A stretch of 7,722 nt of DNA from an uncultured Porphyromonas sp. (GTDB lineage Bacteria; Bacteroidota; Bacteroidia; Bacteroidales; Porphyromonadaceae), in assembly GCA_947253195.1 (NCBI GenBank), contig CAMXXM010000059.1, positions 1 through 7,722 of the forward strand, given 5' to 3'. Below the pieces are notes generated by a model that saw nothing but the letters and a program-made list of their open reading frames with translations, was not told the DNA's origin and ran no database searches. The position numbers and the translations under genes were made by a program. Shown here one piece after another: positions 1 to 6,822 of the stretch. Numbering within the stretch: position 1 is the first letter of the stretch; each line of letters begins with the position of its first letter.

Positions 1-336
1 ATCAAGGTGCCGCTCTACTCGTGGCTCACCATATTTATATATGGTCGGGTGGTCGAGTTCCTCTCGCCTGAGAACCCCAAGAAGGCTGTCTTCATCGTCT
101 CCTCTCAGGTGGAGCCGATCCGTCAGTGTCTCTCCGCCCTCGGCGTGCGGGGATCAATCCTCCACGGACGGGGCATGTACGAGGGTGTGGAGCGCGAGGT
201 GCTCTTCATCGTCGCCGAGCGGAAGACACTTCGCCGCATACGTAGCGAAGTCAGAGCCCTCGACCCCAAGGCCTTTATCTCCACCATGGATGCCGGCGAG
301 GATCCGCTACCGATCCCCAAGGCTCCTCATCAGTAA
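1..336 (+). CDS. YitT-family membrane protein, C-terminal part (5' truncated by window edge)
   Basis: The reading frame is open from the first base and ends at TAA 334-336, leaving 111 codons of a longer gene; no start codon is visible. Residues 3-21 are the end of a last membrane segment (VPLYSWLTIFIYGRVVEFL). A soluble domain of about 80 residues follows, resembling DUF2179: a beta strand KKAVFIVSS, a glycine-rich turn HGRGMYEG at residues 55-62, a strand EVLFIVAERK, and the late motif DPKAFISTMDA at 88-98. This arrangement is typical of YitT/DUF161 proteins, which are multi-pass inner-membrane proteins of unknown biochemical role whose DUF2179 domain lies at the C terminus. The GTG at position 7 is an internal valine codon within the membrane segment and not a start. 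The next gene begins 6 bases after the stop, so the two are probably co-transcribed. Family assignment is fairly secure; function is not known. Confidence 0.85.
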   Translation: MKVPLYSWLTIFIYGRVVEFLSPENPKKAVFIVSSQVEPIRQCLSALGVRGSILHGRGMYEGVEREVLFIVAERKTLRRIRSEVRALDPKAFISTMDAGEDPLPIPKAPHQ

Positions 337-342
337 TCTCTT

Positions 343-786
343 ATGTCTAAGCTAAGTCCGGAAATGTGTACCGTCCCCGTGGACGGCGAGTATGACCCCA
401 CCGTGATGCGCTTCCTCCACATACGCACTCACCTGCGGGCGGAGCTGGCTACCGGCAAGTACCCCTATCGGGTCGATATCACTTGGCCCTACGATGGGGA
501 CGAGAAGGGGCTCCCCGACCCTGAGACCGCCGATGCGATGAAGGGCTTCCGCGAGCGGGTGATCGACGATGCGCTCGAGCGGGATAAGCTTGCCCTCCTC
601 GCCTACGAGGTGGTGGGCGAGGACCGCTGCCTCTGGTGTATCTACACGCGGAATATCCCTGCCTTCCAGGAGATGCTCAACGAAGCCTCCGCGGAGCTGC
701 CGGACTACCCGCTGGAGATCTATGCCGAGGAGGATCGGGAGGGTCTCGCCTTTGGCGAAGTGGAGCCACTGATTGCGGCCGAGTAG
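343..786 (+). CDS. DUF695-family protein
   Basis: This 147-residue protein has no signal peptide or membrane segment and is probably cytoplasmic and acidic. The pattern matches my recollection of Bacteroidota DUF695 proteins: YPYRVDITWPYDGDEKGLPD at residues 40-59, ERDKLALLAYEVVGEDRCLW at 79-98, then YTRNIPAFQEMLN at 101-113 and PLEIYAEED at 123-131. The length fits a single-domain family member. Members I recall carry an aromatic residue in a DP-W-EY segment after the final strand; here it reads DREGLAFGEV, so that end has diverged. The ATG at 343 is chosen because it lies 6 bases after the preceding stop. The biochemical function of DUF695 is unknown, and I do not assign one. It forms a short operon with the YitT-family gene and is followed 14 bases later by a strong hairpin. 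Confidence 0.8.
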   Translation: MSKLSPEMCTVPVDGEYDPTVMRFLHIRTHLRAELATGKYPYRVDITWPYDGDEKGLPDPETADAMKGFRERVIDDALERDKLALLAYEVVGEDRCLWCIYTRNIPAFQEMLNEASAELPDYPLEIYAEEDREGLAFGEVEPLIAAE

Positions 787-800
787 CTTGTCCGCAAACG

Positions 801-843
801 CAAAGCGGGGACGCACTTCAGATAGAAGTGCGTCCCCGCTTTG
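801..843 (+). terminator. 19-bp perfect hairpin, likely (bidirectional) terminator
   Basis: Bases 801-819 are perfectly complementary to 825-843, with a 5-base loop (820-824, AGATA). The stem begins CAAAGCGGGG and ends CCCCGCTTTG, and G800-T844 could add a wobble pair. It lies 14 bases after the stop of the DUF695 gene and about 65 bases before the next promoter, so it most simply ends the upstream transcription unit. There is no run of T after the stem (GTATCGGG follows), so it is not a textbook intrinsic terminator. Because pairing is perfect, the same structure would form in RNA from either strand. Alternatives are a 3'-end stabiliser or a dispersed palindromic repeat. Confidence 0.7.
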
Positions 844-908
844 TATCGGGCTTTGTGGAGGGAAGGTGAAAGAAAATTCAATTTTTCCTCAAGAACGACT
901 ACTATAAA

Positions 909-940
909 TTTGCAAGGTACCGAGTTTATACATATCTTTG
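909..940 (+). promoter_or_regulatory. Bacteroidota-type promoter for the efflux operon
   Basis: TTTG at 909-912 and TATCTTTG at 933-940 are separated by 20 bases. This fits the Bacteroidota primary-sigma consensus (-33 TTTG or TTG, then 19-21 bases, then -7 TAnnTTTG). The bases upstream (about 871-910) are markedly AT-rich in an otherwise GC-rich window and include A and T tracts that could act as an UP-like element. The expected transcription start is about 946-948, giving a leader of roughly 25 bases before the ATG at 971. No inverted repeat resembling an operator was seen around it. It is the only match to this consensus found in the gaps between genes. Confidence 0.8.
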
Positions 941-970
941 CTTCGTCAACCAATCAAAGTAAGTAACGCA

Positions 971-1669
971 ATGGAGACAGACAGCAGAGAGCGCACCCCG
1001 GTAGTCGACGTCCGGGAGCTGCACAAGACATATCCGGGAGCTCAGCCACTCCACGTCCTCAAGGGCGTCTCCCTCCGGGTCGAGGAGGGAGAGATGGTGG
1101 CTCTGATGGGAGCGAGTGGCTCCGGCAAGAGTACCCTACTCAATGTCCTCGGCATCCTCGACACCTACGACGCCGGCTCCTACTACCTGGACGGGCAGCT
1201 GATCACCCGCCCGGGAGAGAATGAGGCAGCGGAGCTGCGGGGGCATAAGATCGGATTTGTCTTCCAGTCCTTCAACCTCATCTCCTTCAAGACTGCGCTG
1301 GAGAATGTCGCCCTGCCGCTCTACTACCAGGGCGTCAGCACCCGCAAGCGGATGAAGCTCGCCGAGGAGTACCTCGACCGCGTGGGACTTCTCCCCTGGA
1401 AGGATCACCTCCCTAATGAGATGTCCGGCGGACAGAAGCAGCGCGTCTCCATCGCCCGAGCCCTTATCACCCGCCCCCGCCTTCTCCTCGCCGATGAGCC
1501 GACCGGCGCACTCGACAGTACCACGGCCGATGACGTGATGCGGCTCCTCAGGGAGATCAATGAGGAGGACCACATGACCGAGCTCATCGTCACCCACGCC
1601 AAGGAGGTGGCAGAGCTGACCGACAGGATCATCCACATCAAGGACGGCCTCATCACCGACGAGCCATGA
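971..1669 (+). CDS. ABC transporter ATP-binding protein (MacB/LolD-type)
   Basis: This 232-residue nucleotide-binding protein drives the pump encoded by the next genes. All catalytic motifs are intact: Walker A GASGSGKST at residues 47-55, Q-loop glutamine 99 in FVFQSFNL, signature MSGGQKQR at 151-158, Walker B LLLADEP at 171-177 with catalytic E176, D-loop ALD at 180-182 and switch histidine H209 in IVTHAKE. Its length and the LLNVLGILD and FNLI segments are typical of the stand-alone ATPases paired with FtsX-domain permeases (MacB, LolD, FtsE group). The ATG at 971 is preferred over an in-frame TTG at 938, because the TTG lies inside the promoter's -7 element and upstream of the expected transcription start. 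An AT-rich leader (ATCAAAGTAAGTAACGCA) precedes it, with no Shine-Dalgarno sequence. Its TGA overlaps the next gene's ATG in an ATGA, which suggests translational coupling. The transported substrate cannot be read from this subunit. Confidence 0.95.
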   Translation: METDSRERTPVVDVRELHKTYPGAQPLHVLKGVSLRVEEGEMVALMGASGSGKSTLLNVLGILDTYDAGSYYLDGQLITRPGENEAAELRGHKIGFVFQSFNLISFKTALENVALPLYYQGVSTRKRMKLAEEYLDRVGLLPWKDHLPNEMSGGQKQRVSIARALITRPRLLLADEPTGALDSTTADDVMRLLREINEEDHMTELIVTHAKEVAELTDRIIHIKDGLITDEP

Positions 1670-2952
1670 AAGCGCTATTTGCCGAGATCCTCGCCTCCAT
1701 GCGGACGAGCAAGCTCCGCACCTTCCTCACCTCCTTTACCATCGCTTGGGGGATCATCATCCTCGTCGTGCTGCTGGGCATCGGGACGGGCATCCGCAAT
1801 GGCGTGACCCGCATGTCCAAGGATATGGGGATGAGCCACTTCGGCACCCAGGTCATCCTACAGGAGACCGAGCTGCCCTATGCGGGGTACCAGAAGGGAC
1901 GTAAGCCCAAGCTGACCGCAGACCAGATCGACCGCCTCAGGAGCATCTTTGCCGACGATCTCTACGGCATCGATCCGGCACCGGACTTCTCCTTCCTCAC
2001 CTTCACCACCGACTTCGGCTCCGTCGGTACCCGGCTGGCTAACGCAACGCCGCTAAGCGAGCGCTTCCGCACCCTCCGCGTGATACAGGGACGCACATTC
2101 TCCCCCCGCGAGCTGGCTACGGGGGAGCGGGTGGCACTGCTCTGCAAGAGTACCATCTCGAAGCTCTTCGAGGCCGGCACCGACCCCATCGGGCAGGTGA
2201 TCACCGCCGGAGGAGTCAGCTACCGCATCATCGGCGTGACGGAGGATGTCAATCCCTTCTTCGCCATAACCGAGATACCCCTCACCACCTACCAGGGCCT
2301 CTACCCGAATCAAATGATCGAGGTGAGCAACCTTAAGCTCTACCCCAAGGTCTCTAAGGCTACGGAGATGAAGGACTTCGAGGATCGGTTTAAGGGTGAG
2401 CTGTCGAGTATGCTGAAGTTTGACTCCAACGATCCCTACGTCTTTCGGCTCCAGAGCTCCACGGATGTGAAAAACTCGATGGACAAGGCCTTCGACGGTC
2501 TCGACATGCTCCTCTGGATCATGGGTCTCGGCAGTCTCGCCATCGGCTCCATCGGCGTCTCCACCATTATGACCGTCACCGTGCGGGAGCGGATGCGGGA
2601 GATCGGCATCCGCAAGGCCCTCGGCGCCCGACCGAGAGACATACTCAAGATGATCCTCGGCGAGAGCGTCGCCCTCTCCGTCGTCTCCGGTCTCGTCGGG
2701 CTGCTCCTCGGCGCCGGCATTGTCCGGCTCATCGGCTACTCTGCCGAGCACGACAGCTGGGCGATCCAGGAGATAAGTAATGGAAATGGTGCCGAGGCGG
2801 CTTACTACCACATCGTCAGCGACCCGAGTGTCAACCTCAGCATTGCCATAGGAGCGCTGATCGTGTTGGTGATCGTCGGCATCATCGCCGGCATCCGCCC
2901 GGCACGCCACGCCCTCCACGTCCCTGCCGTCATCGCCATGAGAGATAAGTAA
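1666..2952 (+). CDS. ABC transporter permease 1 (MacB_PCD + FtsX domains)
   Basis: This 428-residue inner-membrane permease has the four-helix MacB/FtsX layout. TM1 lies at about residues 21-41, preceded by SMRTSKLRTFLTS. A large periplasmic domain spans about 45-278. TM2 is at about 281-305, TM3 at 331-356 and TM4 at 391-412. Between TM2 and TM3 the cytoplasmic stretch VRERMREIGIRKALGARPRD (306-325) is the conserved FtsX-domain coupling segment that contacts the ATPase. After TM4 comes RPARHALHVPAVIAMRDK, the usual PA-rich tail. The periplasmic domain includes PYAGYQKGRKPKLTADQ at 71-87, a motif shared with the next permease. MacB-type proteins use this domain for mechanotransmission with the adaptor protein, and here the ATPase is a separate polypeptide instead of being fused as in E. 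coli MacB. It overlaps the ATPase gene by 4 bases and ends 4 bases before the second permease. Confidence 0.93.
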   Translation: MKALFAEILASMRTSKLRTFLTSFTIAWGIIILVVLLGIGTGIRNGVTRMSKDMGMSHFGTQVILQETELPYAGYQKGRKPKLTADQIDRLRSIFADDLYGIDPAPDFSFLTFTTDFGSVGTRLANATPLSERFRTLRVIQGRTFSPRELATGERVALLCKSTISKLFEAGTDPIGQVITAGGVSYRIIGVTEDVNPFFAITEIPLTTYQGLYPNQMIEVSNLKLYPKVSKATEMKDFEDRFKGELSSMLKFDSNDPYVFRLQSSTDVKNSMDKAFDGLDMLLWIMGLGSLAIGSIGVSTIMTVTVRERMREIGIRKALGARPRDILKMILGESVALSVVSGLVGLLLGAGIVRLIGYSAEHDSWAIQEISNGNGAEAAYYHIVSDPSVNLSIAIGALIVLVIVGIIAGIRPARHALHVPAVIAMRDK

Positions 2953-2956
2953 GACT

Positions 2957-4234
2957 ATGAGTAAGCTATTCTCCACAGAGCTCTGGAGCGAGGTCTTCTA
3001 CTCGCTGAGACGCAACCGCCGCCGCACCCTCGTCACGTCACTGGGGGTCTTCTTCGGGATGTTTTTCTTCGTCCTCCTCGACGGGCTGGGCACCGGCATC
3101 GGTAACAGCATCAACGAGGGTTTCTCCACCCTCTCCAAGCGTATGGTCGCAGTCTTTGGGAGTCGTACGACCAAGCCTTACCGGGGTTATAAGGCCAACC
3201 GCTACATCGAGCTCACCTACCGGGACTACCTCTGGATGAGCGACCATGCCAAGAGTCTCAATAAGGCAGGCTGCTTCCTCGGCTTCAATAAGGAAAACAT
3301 GTGGTCAGACTCCCAGATCACCGCCAACGGCAAATCGGCAAAGGACTTTGTCGTCGGCGTCACCCCCGAGTACCCCTACGACATCCGCCCGGTGATCGTC
3401 ACTTACGGGCGCTATATGACTCGCGAGGAAATCAAGCGGGGTGACCCGGTCTGTGTCATGGGACTGAGGACGACAGAGAACTTCTTTGATAAGCCGGAGG
3501 ACGCAGTAGGGAAGTACCTCTCCGTCGGAGGGATTGCCTTCCGTATCGTTGGGGTTATCGAGACTATGACCGACAACTTCAATCTTGGATATAATGCCAA
3601 GTGGTGTGTCGAGGTGCCGATAGACTTTGCCGTCGGTGGCAATCTAGACCGGGAGGTGATGATCTCCGGACTGCTTAAGGAGGGCAGCTCAGCCGATGAC
3701 CTCCGGAGCGAGCTGAGTGGTTACATCGCCCGCGTCCACCACGTGGATCCGACTGACACCGGCGCGCTCGGTATGGTGGACGTCGAGTCACAGCTCCGCA
3801 TCTTTGACCTGATGGCCAACCTCCTGAATGCCCTCGTATGGATCATCGGTCTCGGCACCCTCCTCACCGGCGTCATCTCGGTCAGCAACATCCTCCTCGT
3901 GACCGTCAAGGAGCGGCAGCGGGAGATCGGTGTCCGCCGCGCCCTCGGAGCCAAGCCGATCGACATTGTGGTCCAGTTTATGCTCGAGTCGATGGCGATG
4001 ATCCTCGTCGCCGGGCTCCTCGGGCTGCTCGTCGGACTGCTCCTTCTCCTCGGCATCGGTGCCCTCGCAGAGAGTGGCGGTAAGCTCAGCGACTTCATCC
4101 TACGACCCTATCCGACGCCGGGGATCCTCCTCTTCTCCCTCATCATCATGATCCTTGCGGGTGCCTTTGCCGGACTGCTGCCGGTGCAGAAGGCTCTCGA
4201 CATCAAGGCGATCGACGCCATACGGGACGAGTAA
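2957..4234 (+). CDS. ABC transporter permease 2 (MacB_PCD + FtsX domains)
   Basis: This is a 425-residue paralogue of the preceding permease with the same topology: an arginine-rich N terminus (SLRRNRRRTLVTSLG, 16-30), TM1 at about 28-45, a periplasmic domain at about 47-285, TM2 at 292-316, TM3 at 343-368 and TM4 at 389-409. The coupling segment VKERQREIGVRRALGAKPID (317-336) parallels that of permease 1, and so does PYRGYKANRYIELTYRD (74-90) in the periplasmic domain. The periplasmic domains otherwise differ considerably, so an old duplication followed by specialisation is likely, and the pump probably contains a permease heterodimer. The tail PVQKALDIKAIDAIRDE is typical of the family. The start at 2957 lies 4 bases after the previous stop. 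Three cysteines (106, 166, 217) fall in the periplasmic domain; whether any forms a disulfide is unknown. A 50-base gap separates it from the adaptor gene. Confidence 0.93.
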   Translation: MSKLFSTELWSEVFYSLRRNRRRTLVTSLGVFFGMFFFVLLDGLGTGIGNSINEGFSTLSKRMVAVFGSRTTKPYRGYKANRYIELTYRDYLWMSDHAKSLNKAGCFLGFNKENMWSDSQITANGKSAKDFVVGVTPEYPYDIRPVIVTYGRYMTREEIKRGDPVCVMGLRTTENFFDKPEDAVGKYLSVGGIAFRIVGVIETMTDNFNLGYNAKWCVEVPIDFAVGGNLDREVMISGLLKEGSSADDLRSELSGYIARVHHVDPTDTGALGMVDVESQLRIFDLMANLLNALVWIIGLGTLLTGVISVSNILLVTVKERQREIGVRRALGAKPIDIVVQFMLESMAMILVAGLLGLLVGLLLLLGIGALAESGGKLSDFILRPYPTPGILLFSLIIMILAGAFAGLLPVQKALDIKAIDAIRDE

Positions 4235-4284
4235 TCCCCTTTTCCTGATAGACAAAAACAATAACTACCAATCATATCTCCATT
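4235..4284 (+). promoter_or_regulatory. A/C-rich leader before the adaptor gene
   Basis: This is the longest gap inside the operon. It opens with a pyrimidine run (TCCCCTTTTCC) and then becomes A/C-rich (ACAAAAACAATAACTACC) up to the ATG at 4285. It has no Shine-Dalgarno sequence, no match to TAnnTTTG and no obvious hairpin. The A-rich stretch is consistent with the adenine-dependent translation initiation described for Bacteroidota, so I read it as an untranslated leader and not a new promoter. Confidence 0.4.
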
Positions 4285-5433
4285 ATGATCCAAGATCCAT
4301 CACAGTCCGGCACCGTCCCGGTGCAGAAGAAGCGTGCGAAGAAGTGGCCCAAGATCCTCCTCTGGGTCGTCATCGGCCTCGCCGTCATCGGCATCATCGC
4401 CACCGCGATCGTCAAGTCGCAGGGTAAGACGAAGGAGCTCTACGAGGAGGTCACCCCGACCGCCAATGACTCGATCGTCAAGTCGACCGTACTCACCGGC
4501 TCCATCGAGCCGCGCGATGAGATCCTCGTGAAGCCCAATATGAACGGCATCATCGCTGAGCTCAATCACCTCCCCGGTGACTTCGTCCAGGAGGGCGAGC
4601 TGATCGCCAAGATCCAGATGGTCCCCGACGTCGCTATGGTCCAGAGTGCCGCCGCTCGCGTCGATGCCGCTCGCGTCGACCTGAAGCGCACCGAGGAGGT
4701 CTACAACCGCGACAAGTCCCTCTACGACCAAAAGATCCTCGCTAAGGAGGCCTACGAGACCTCGCTTGCCAACTACCGCCGCGCCAAGATCGAGTACAGC
4801 TCCGCCGTCGAGCAGCTCGACATCACCCGCACCGGCTCCTCCGCCTCCACCTCCAAGCGGAATAACACCCTCGTCTTTGCTACCGTCACCGGGACGATCC
4901 TCGAGCAGCCGGTCAAGGTCGGCTCACGCGTCACGATGGCGAATAACTTCAGCGAGGGTACCACCGTCGTCAGCATCGCCGACCTCACCGACCTCCTCTT
5001 CATCGGTAATGTCAATGAGAGCGACGTCAATAACGTCACCGTCGGCTCCCCCGTCACGATCCACGTCGGGGCGCTCAAGGACAAGACCTACCACGCCGTC
5101 GTGGAGTACGTCTCCCCCAAGGGCAAGGACACCGGCGGGACGATCCTCTTCGAGGTGAAGGCGGCGATCTCGGGCGACGACCTCTCGGCACTCAAGGCTG
5201 GTTTCTCCAGCAATGCCGAGGTAGAGATGGCGCACAAGACCGGTGTCCTCACCATCCCCGAGGCGACCGTCACCTACGAGGGCGACAAGAGCTTCGTCTT
5301 CGTCAAGGGCAGCAAAGGGGAGTATGAGAAGAAGGAGGTGACCCTCGGTCTCTCCGACGGCATCAAGGTGGAGGTACTCTCCGGGCTCACCGGCGACGAG
5401 ACCCTCCGCGGTAATCTTATGAAGAAGAAGTAA
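4285..5433 (+). CDS. Periplasmic adaptor (membrane-fusion) protein, MacA/HlyD type
   Basis: This 382-residue protein would bridge the inner-membrane ABC motor and the outer-membrane channel. A short basic cytoplasmic tail (VQKKRAKKWPK, 13-23) precedes one membrane helix at about 24-44. The lipoyl (biotinyl-like) halves are at about 76-112 (LVKPNMNGIIAELNHLPGDF, 81-100) and 195-235 (FATVTGTILEQPVKVGSRV). Between them lies an alpha-helical hairpin, about 115-180, rich in Ala, Arg and Glu, which would dock on the TolC-type channel. A beta-barrel domain (about 236-315, including LLFIGNVNESDVNNVTVGSPV) and a membrane-proximal domain (about 316-382, including VLTIPEATVTYEGDKSFVFV) complete the standard order. 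No cysteine is present, so the anchor is the transmembrane helix and not a lipid. Length fits the MacA group. The downstream outer-membrane gene begins 6 bases after its stop. Substrate is unknown. Confidence 0.94.
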   Translation: MIQDPSQSGTVPVQKKRAKKWPKILLWVVIGLAVIGIIATAIVKSQGKTKELYEEVTPTANDSIVKSTVLTGSIEPRDEILVKPNMNGIIAELNHLPGDFVQEGELIAKIQMVPDVAMVQSAAARVDAARVDLKRTEEVYNRDKSLYDQKILAKEAYETSLANYRRAKIEYSSAVEQLDITRTGSSASTSKRNNTLVFATVTGTILEQPVKVGSRVTMANNFSEGTTVVSIADLTDLLFIGNVNESDVNNVTVGSPVTIHVGALKDKTYHAVVEYVSPKGKDTGGTILFEVKAAISGDDLSALKAGFSSNAEVEMAHKTGVLTIPEATVTYEGDKSFVFVKGSKGEYEKKEVTLGLSDGIKVEVLSGLTGDETLRGNLMKKK

Positions 5434-5439
5434 CCCGCC

Positions 5440-6798
5440 ATGATCGCTCATAGACTTTTCATCCCCACCCTTCTTCTTCCGCTCCTCGCCCTCACGGCTA
5501 CGGCGCAGGTGCCGGAGGCGGAGCCTACCCTCAGCGGCGAGATGACCCTCTCGCAGTGCATCACCTACGCACAGAGGCACAGCCCCGACCTGATCCCTGC
5601 CCGGGTGCAGATGGAGCAGCTCGAGGTGCAGGAGGAGTCGGCTAAGATGGCCTTCTTCCCCGACCTCAATGCCGGCGTGGGGCAAAACTTCTCCTTTGGC
5701 TACACTCAGGGACACGACAAGGTACTGAGGAAGAATAACGGCTCTTCCACCGGGGTCAATGTCTCCACATCGCTCTCCCTCTTTGAGGGCGGAGCCCGCT
5801 GGTGGGCGCTCAAGAGCAGCCAAGAGGCGCTCGAGAGCAAGGACTACATCCTCGACGAGGTGGAGGACCGGATCGCCCTCACCGTCGCCTCCGGCTACGT
5901 TGGCGTCCTCCTCGCTCAGCAGATCGTCGAGGTGGCGGAGGAGAATCTCTCCCTCTCACTCATGCAGCAGAAGCGGGTCGATGCTCAGGTGGCAGCGGGC
6001 AAGCTCGCTCCCTCGGAGCAGCTCAAGATGCGCACCCAGGTGGGTCAGGATCGCCTGGCGCTCAATGAGGCAAAGTCCGACCTCGACCGTGCCATGCGCG
6101 TCCTCCGACTCGATATGGGCATCACGGAGGAGGGCGAGACCTTCACCGTCCCGAGAGAGGATCCCGAGAGCGTCATCGCCCGACTGGAGAGCGAGTCGCC
6201 CTACCACACCGCCCCGGAGTGGACCAATCCCTCCCTCCGCCTCGCTCAGCTGAGGTACGACCTCTCCTCCTACGACGTCAAGCGCGCCCGGGCAGGCTAT
6301 ATGCCCCGCCTAAGCCTCTCCGGCGGCTACTCCAATGGCTACTTCCACTACTTTGGTGACGAGATCCCCAATAAGTCCTTCGGCGACCAGCTCAGGTCAA
6401 ATGGTCAGTACACCATCGGTCTCTCGCTCTCTATCCCGATCTTCAATCGCGGTCAGGTCCGCGCCTCCGTCCGTCAGGCAGAGCTGCAGCGGGAGAGCGC
6501 CCTCGGACAGCTCATCCGGCAGCAGTTTGACGAGCAGCGAAATATCACCCTCGCGACCGCCGATCTCCGCAAGGCGGAGGAGTCCTACCACCTCTCCAAG
6601 GACAATGTCGAGGTGGCGCAGGAGTCCCTCGACATGACTGAGAAGGAGTATAATGCCGGCCGCATCACCGCCTACGAGTGGGAGCAGTCCAAGAATAAGC
6701 TCATCGGAGCTAAGTCGCAGTACCTCCAGAGCGTCTACACACGCCTCCTCCGCTCGATCAACCTCACCTACTACCTCACCGGTACACTGCCCAGATAA
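5440..6798 (+). CDS. TolC-family outer-membrane factor
   Basis: This 452-residue protein is the outer-membrane exit duct of the tripartite system. A signal peptide is visible (IAHRLFIPTLLLPLLALTATAQ), with likely type I cleavage after residue 22 (ATA/Q). No lipobox is present, unlike many OprM-type relatives. The two-fold internal repeat of the OEP fold is clear. Each half has a beta region ending in a turn, SLSLFEGGARWWALKSSQEA (111-130) and LSIPIFNRGQVRASVRQAEL (330-349). Each then has long helices with a glycine turn, VDAQVAAGKLAPSEQLKMRT (180-199) and EYNAGRITAYEWEQSKNKL (403-421). LSQCITYAQRHSPDL near the N terminus is the usual first helix motif. The protein ends YYLTGTLPR, a common C-terminal pattern. 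Its length is close to that of E. coli TolC's mature core. It begins 6 bases after the adaptor gene, so channel and adaptor are probably made together. Confidence 0.94.
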   Translation: MIAHRLFIPTLLLPLLALTATAQVPEAEPTLSGEMTLSQCITYAQRHSPDLIPARVQMEQLEVQEESAKMAFFPDLNAGVGQNFSFGYTQGHDKVLRKNNGSSTGVNVSTSLSLFEGGARWWALKSSQEALESKDYILDEVEDRIALTVASGYVGVLLAQQIVEVAEENLSLSLMQQKRVDAQVAAGKLAPSEQLKMRTQVGQDRLALNEAKSDLDRAMRVLRLDMGITEEGETFTVPREDPESVIARLESESPYHTAPEWTNPSLRLAQLRYDLSSYDVKRARAGYMPRLSLSGGYSNGYFHYFGDEIPNKSFGDQLRSNGQYTIGLSLSIPIFNRGQVRASVRQAELQRESALGQLIRQQFDEQRNITLATADLRKAEESYHLSKDNVEVAQESLDMTEKEYNAGRITAYEWEQSKNKLIGAKSQYLQSVYTRLLRSINLTYYLTGTLPR

Positions 6799-6822
6799 CC
6801 CTTTTATTACATACCAAACACT
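6799..6822 (+). promoter_or_regulatory. AT-rich leader before the GIN-domain gene
   Basis: This 24-base gap opens with a pyrimidine run (CCCTTTTATT) and becomes A/C-rich (ACATACCAAACACT) before the ATG at 6823. It resembles the 4235-4284 leader in composition and likewise lacks a Shine-Dalgarno sequence. No promoter consensus or hairpin fits in it, so the last gene is probably read from the operon transcript. Confidence 0.35.

Noticed and set aside
871..887. A/T-rich near-palindrome GAAAATTCAATTTTTC as an operator or second terminator
   Set aside because: The arms would leave too small a loop and match over only about five bases; simple AT-richness upstream of a promoter is sufficient explanation.
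938..970. An upstream TTG start for the ATPase gene, adding 11 residues
   Set aside because: The TTG lies within the -7 element of the promoter, so the transcript would start after it; the ATG at 971 fits both leader length and family length.
2053..2976. A 307-codon open frame on the minus strand opposite permease 1
   Set aside because: Its protein is a low-complexity mix of Asp, Glu, Gly, His and Val with no recognisable domain. It lies fully antisense to a well-conserved permease and arises from the GC-rich codon bias of that gene.
4235..4284. Possible internal promoter before the adaptor gene
   Set aside because: No TAnnTTTG-like element or spaced TTTG is present; an A/C-rich translation leader explains the composition.
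4108..4293. A 61-codon minus-strand frame covering the gap between permease 2 and the adaptor
   Set aside because: Most of it is antisense to the permease 2 C terminus, and it has no initiation signals or recognisable protein features.
4924..5823. A 299-codon open frame on the minus strand opposite the adaptor and channel genes
   Set aside because: It spans two real genes in antisense, is rich in Glu, Gly, Leu, His and Arg without motifs, and is explained by codon bias.
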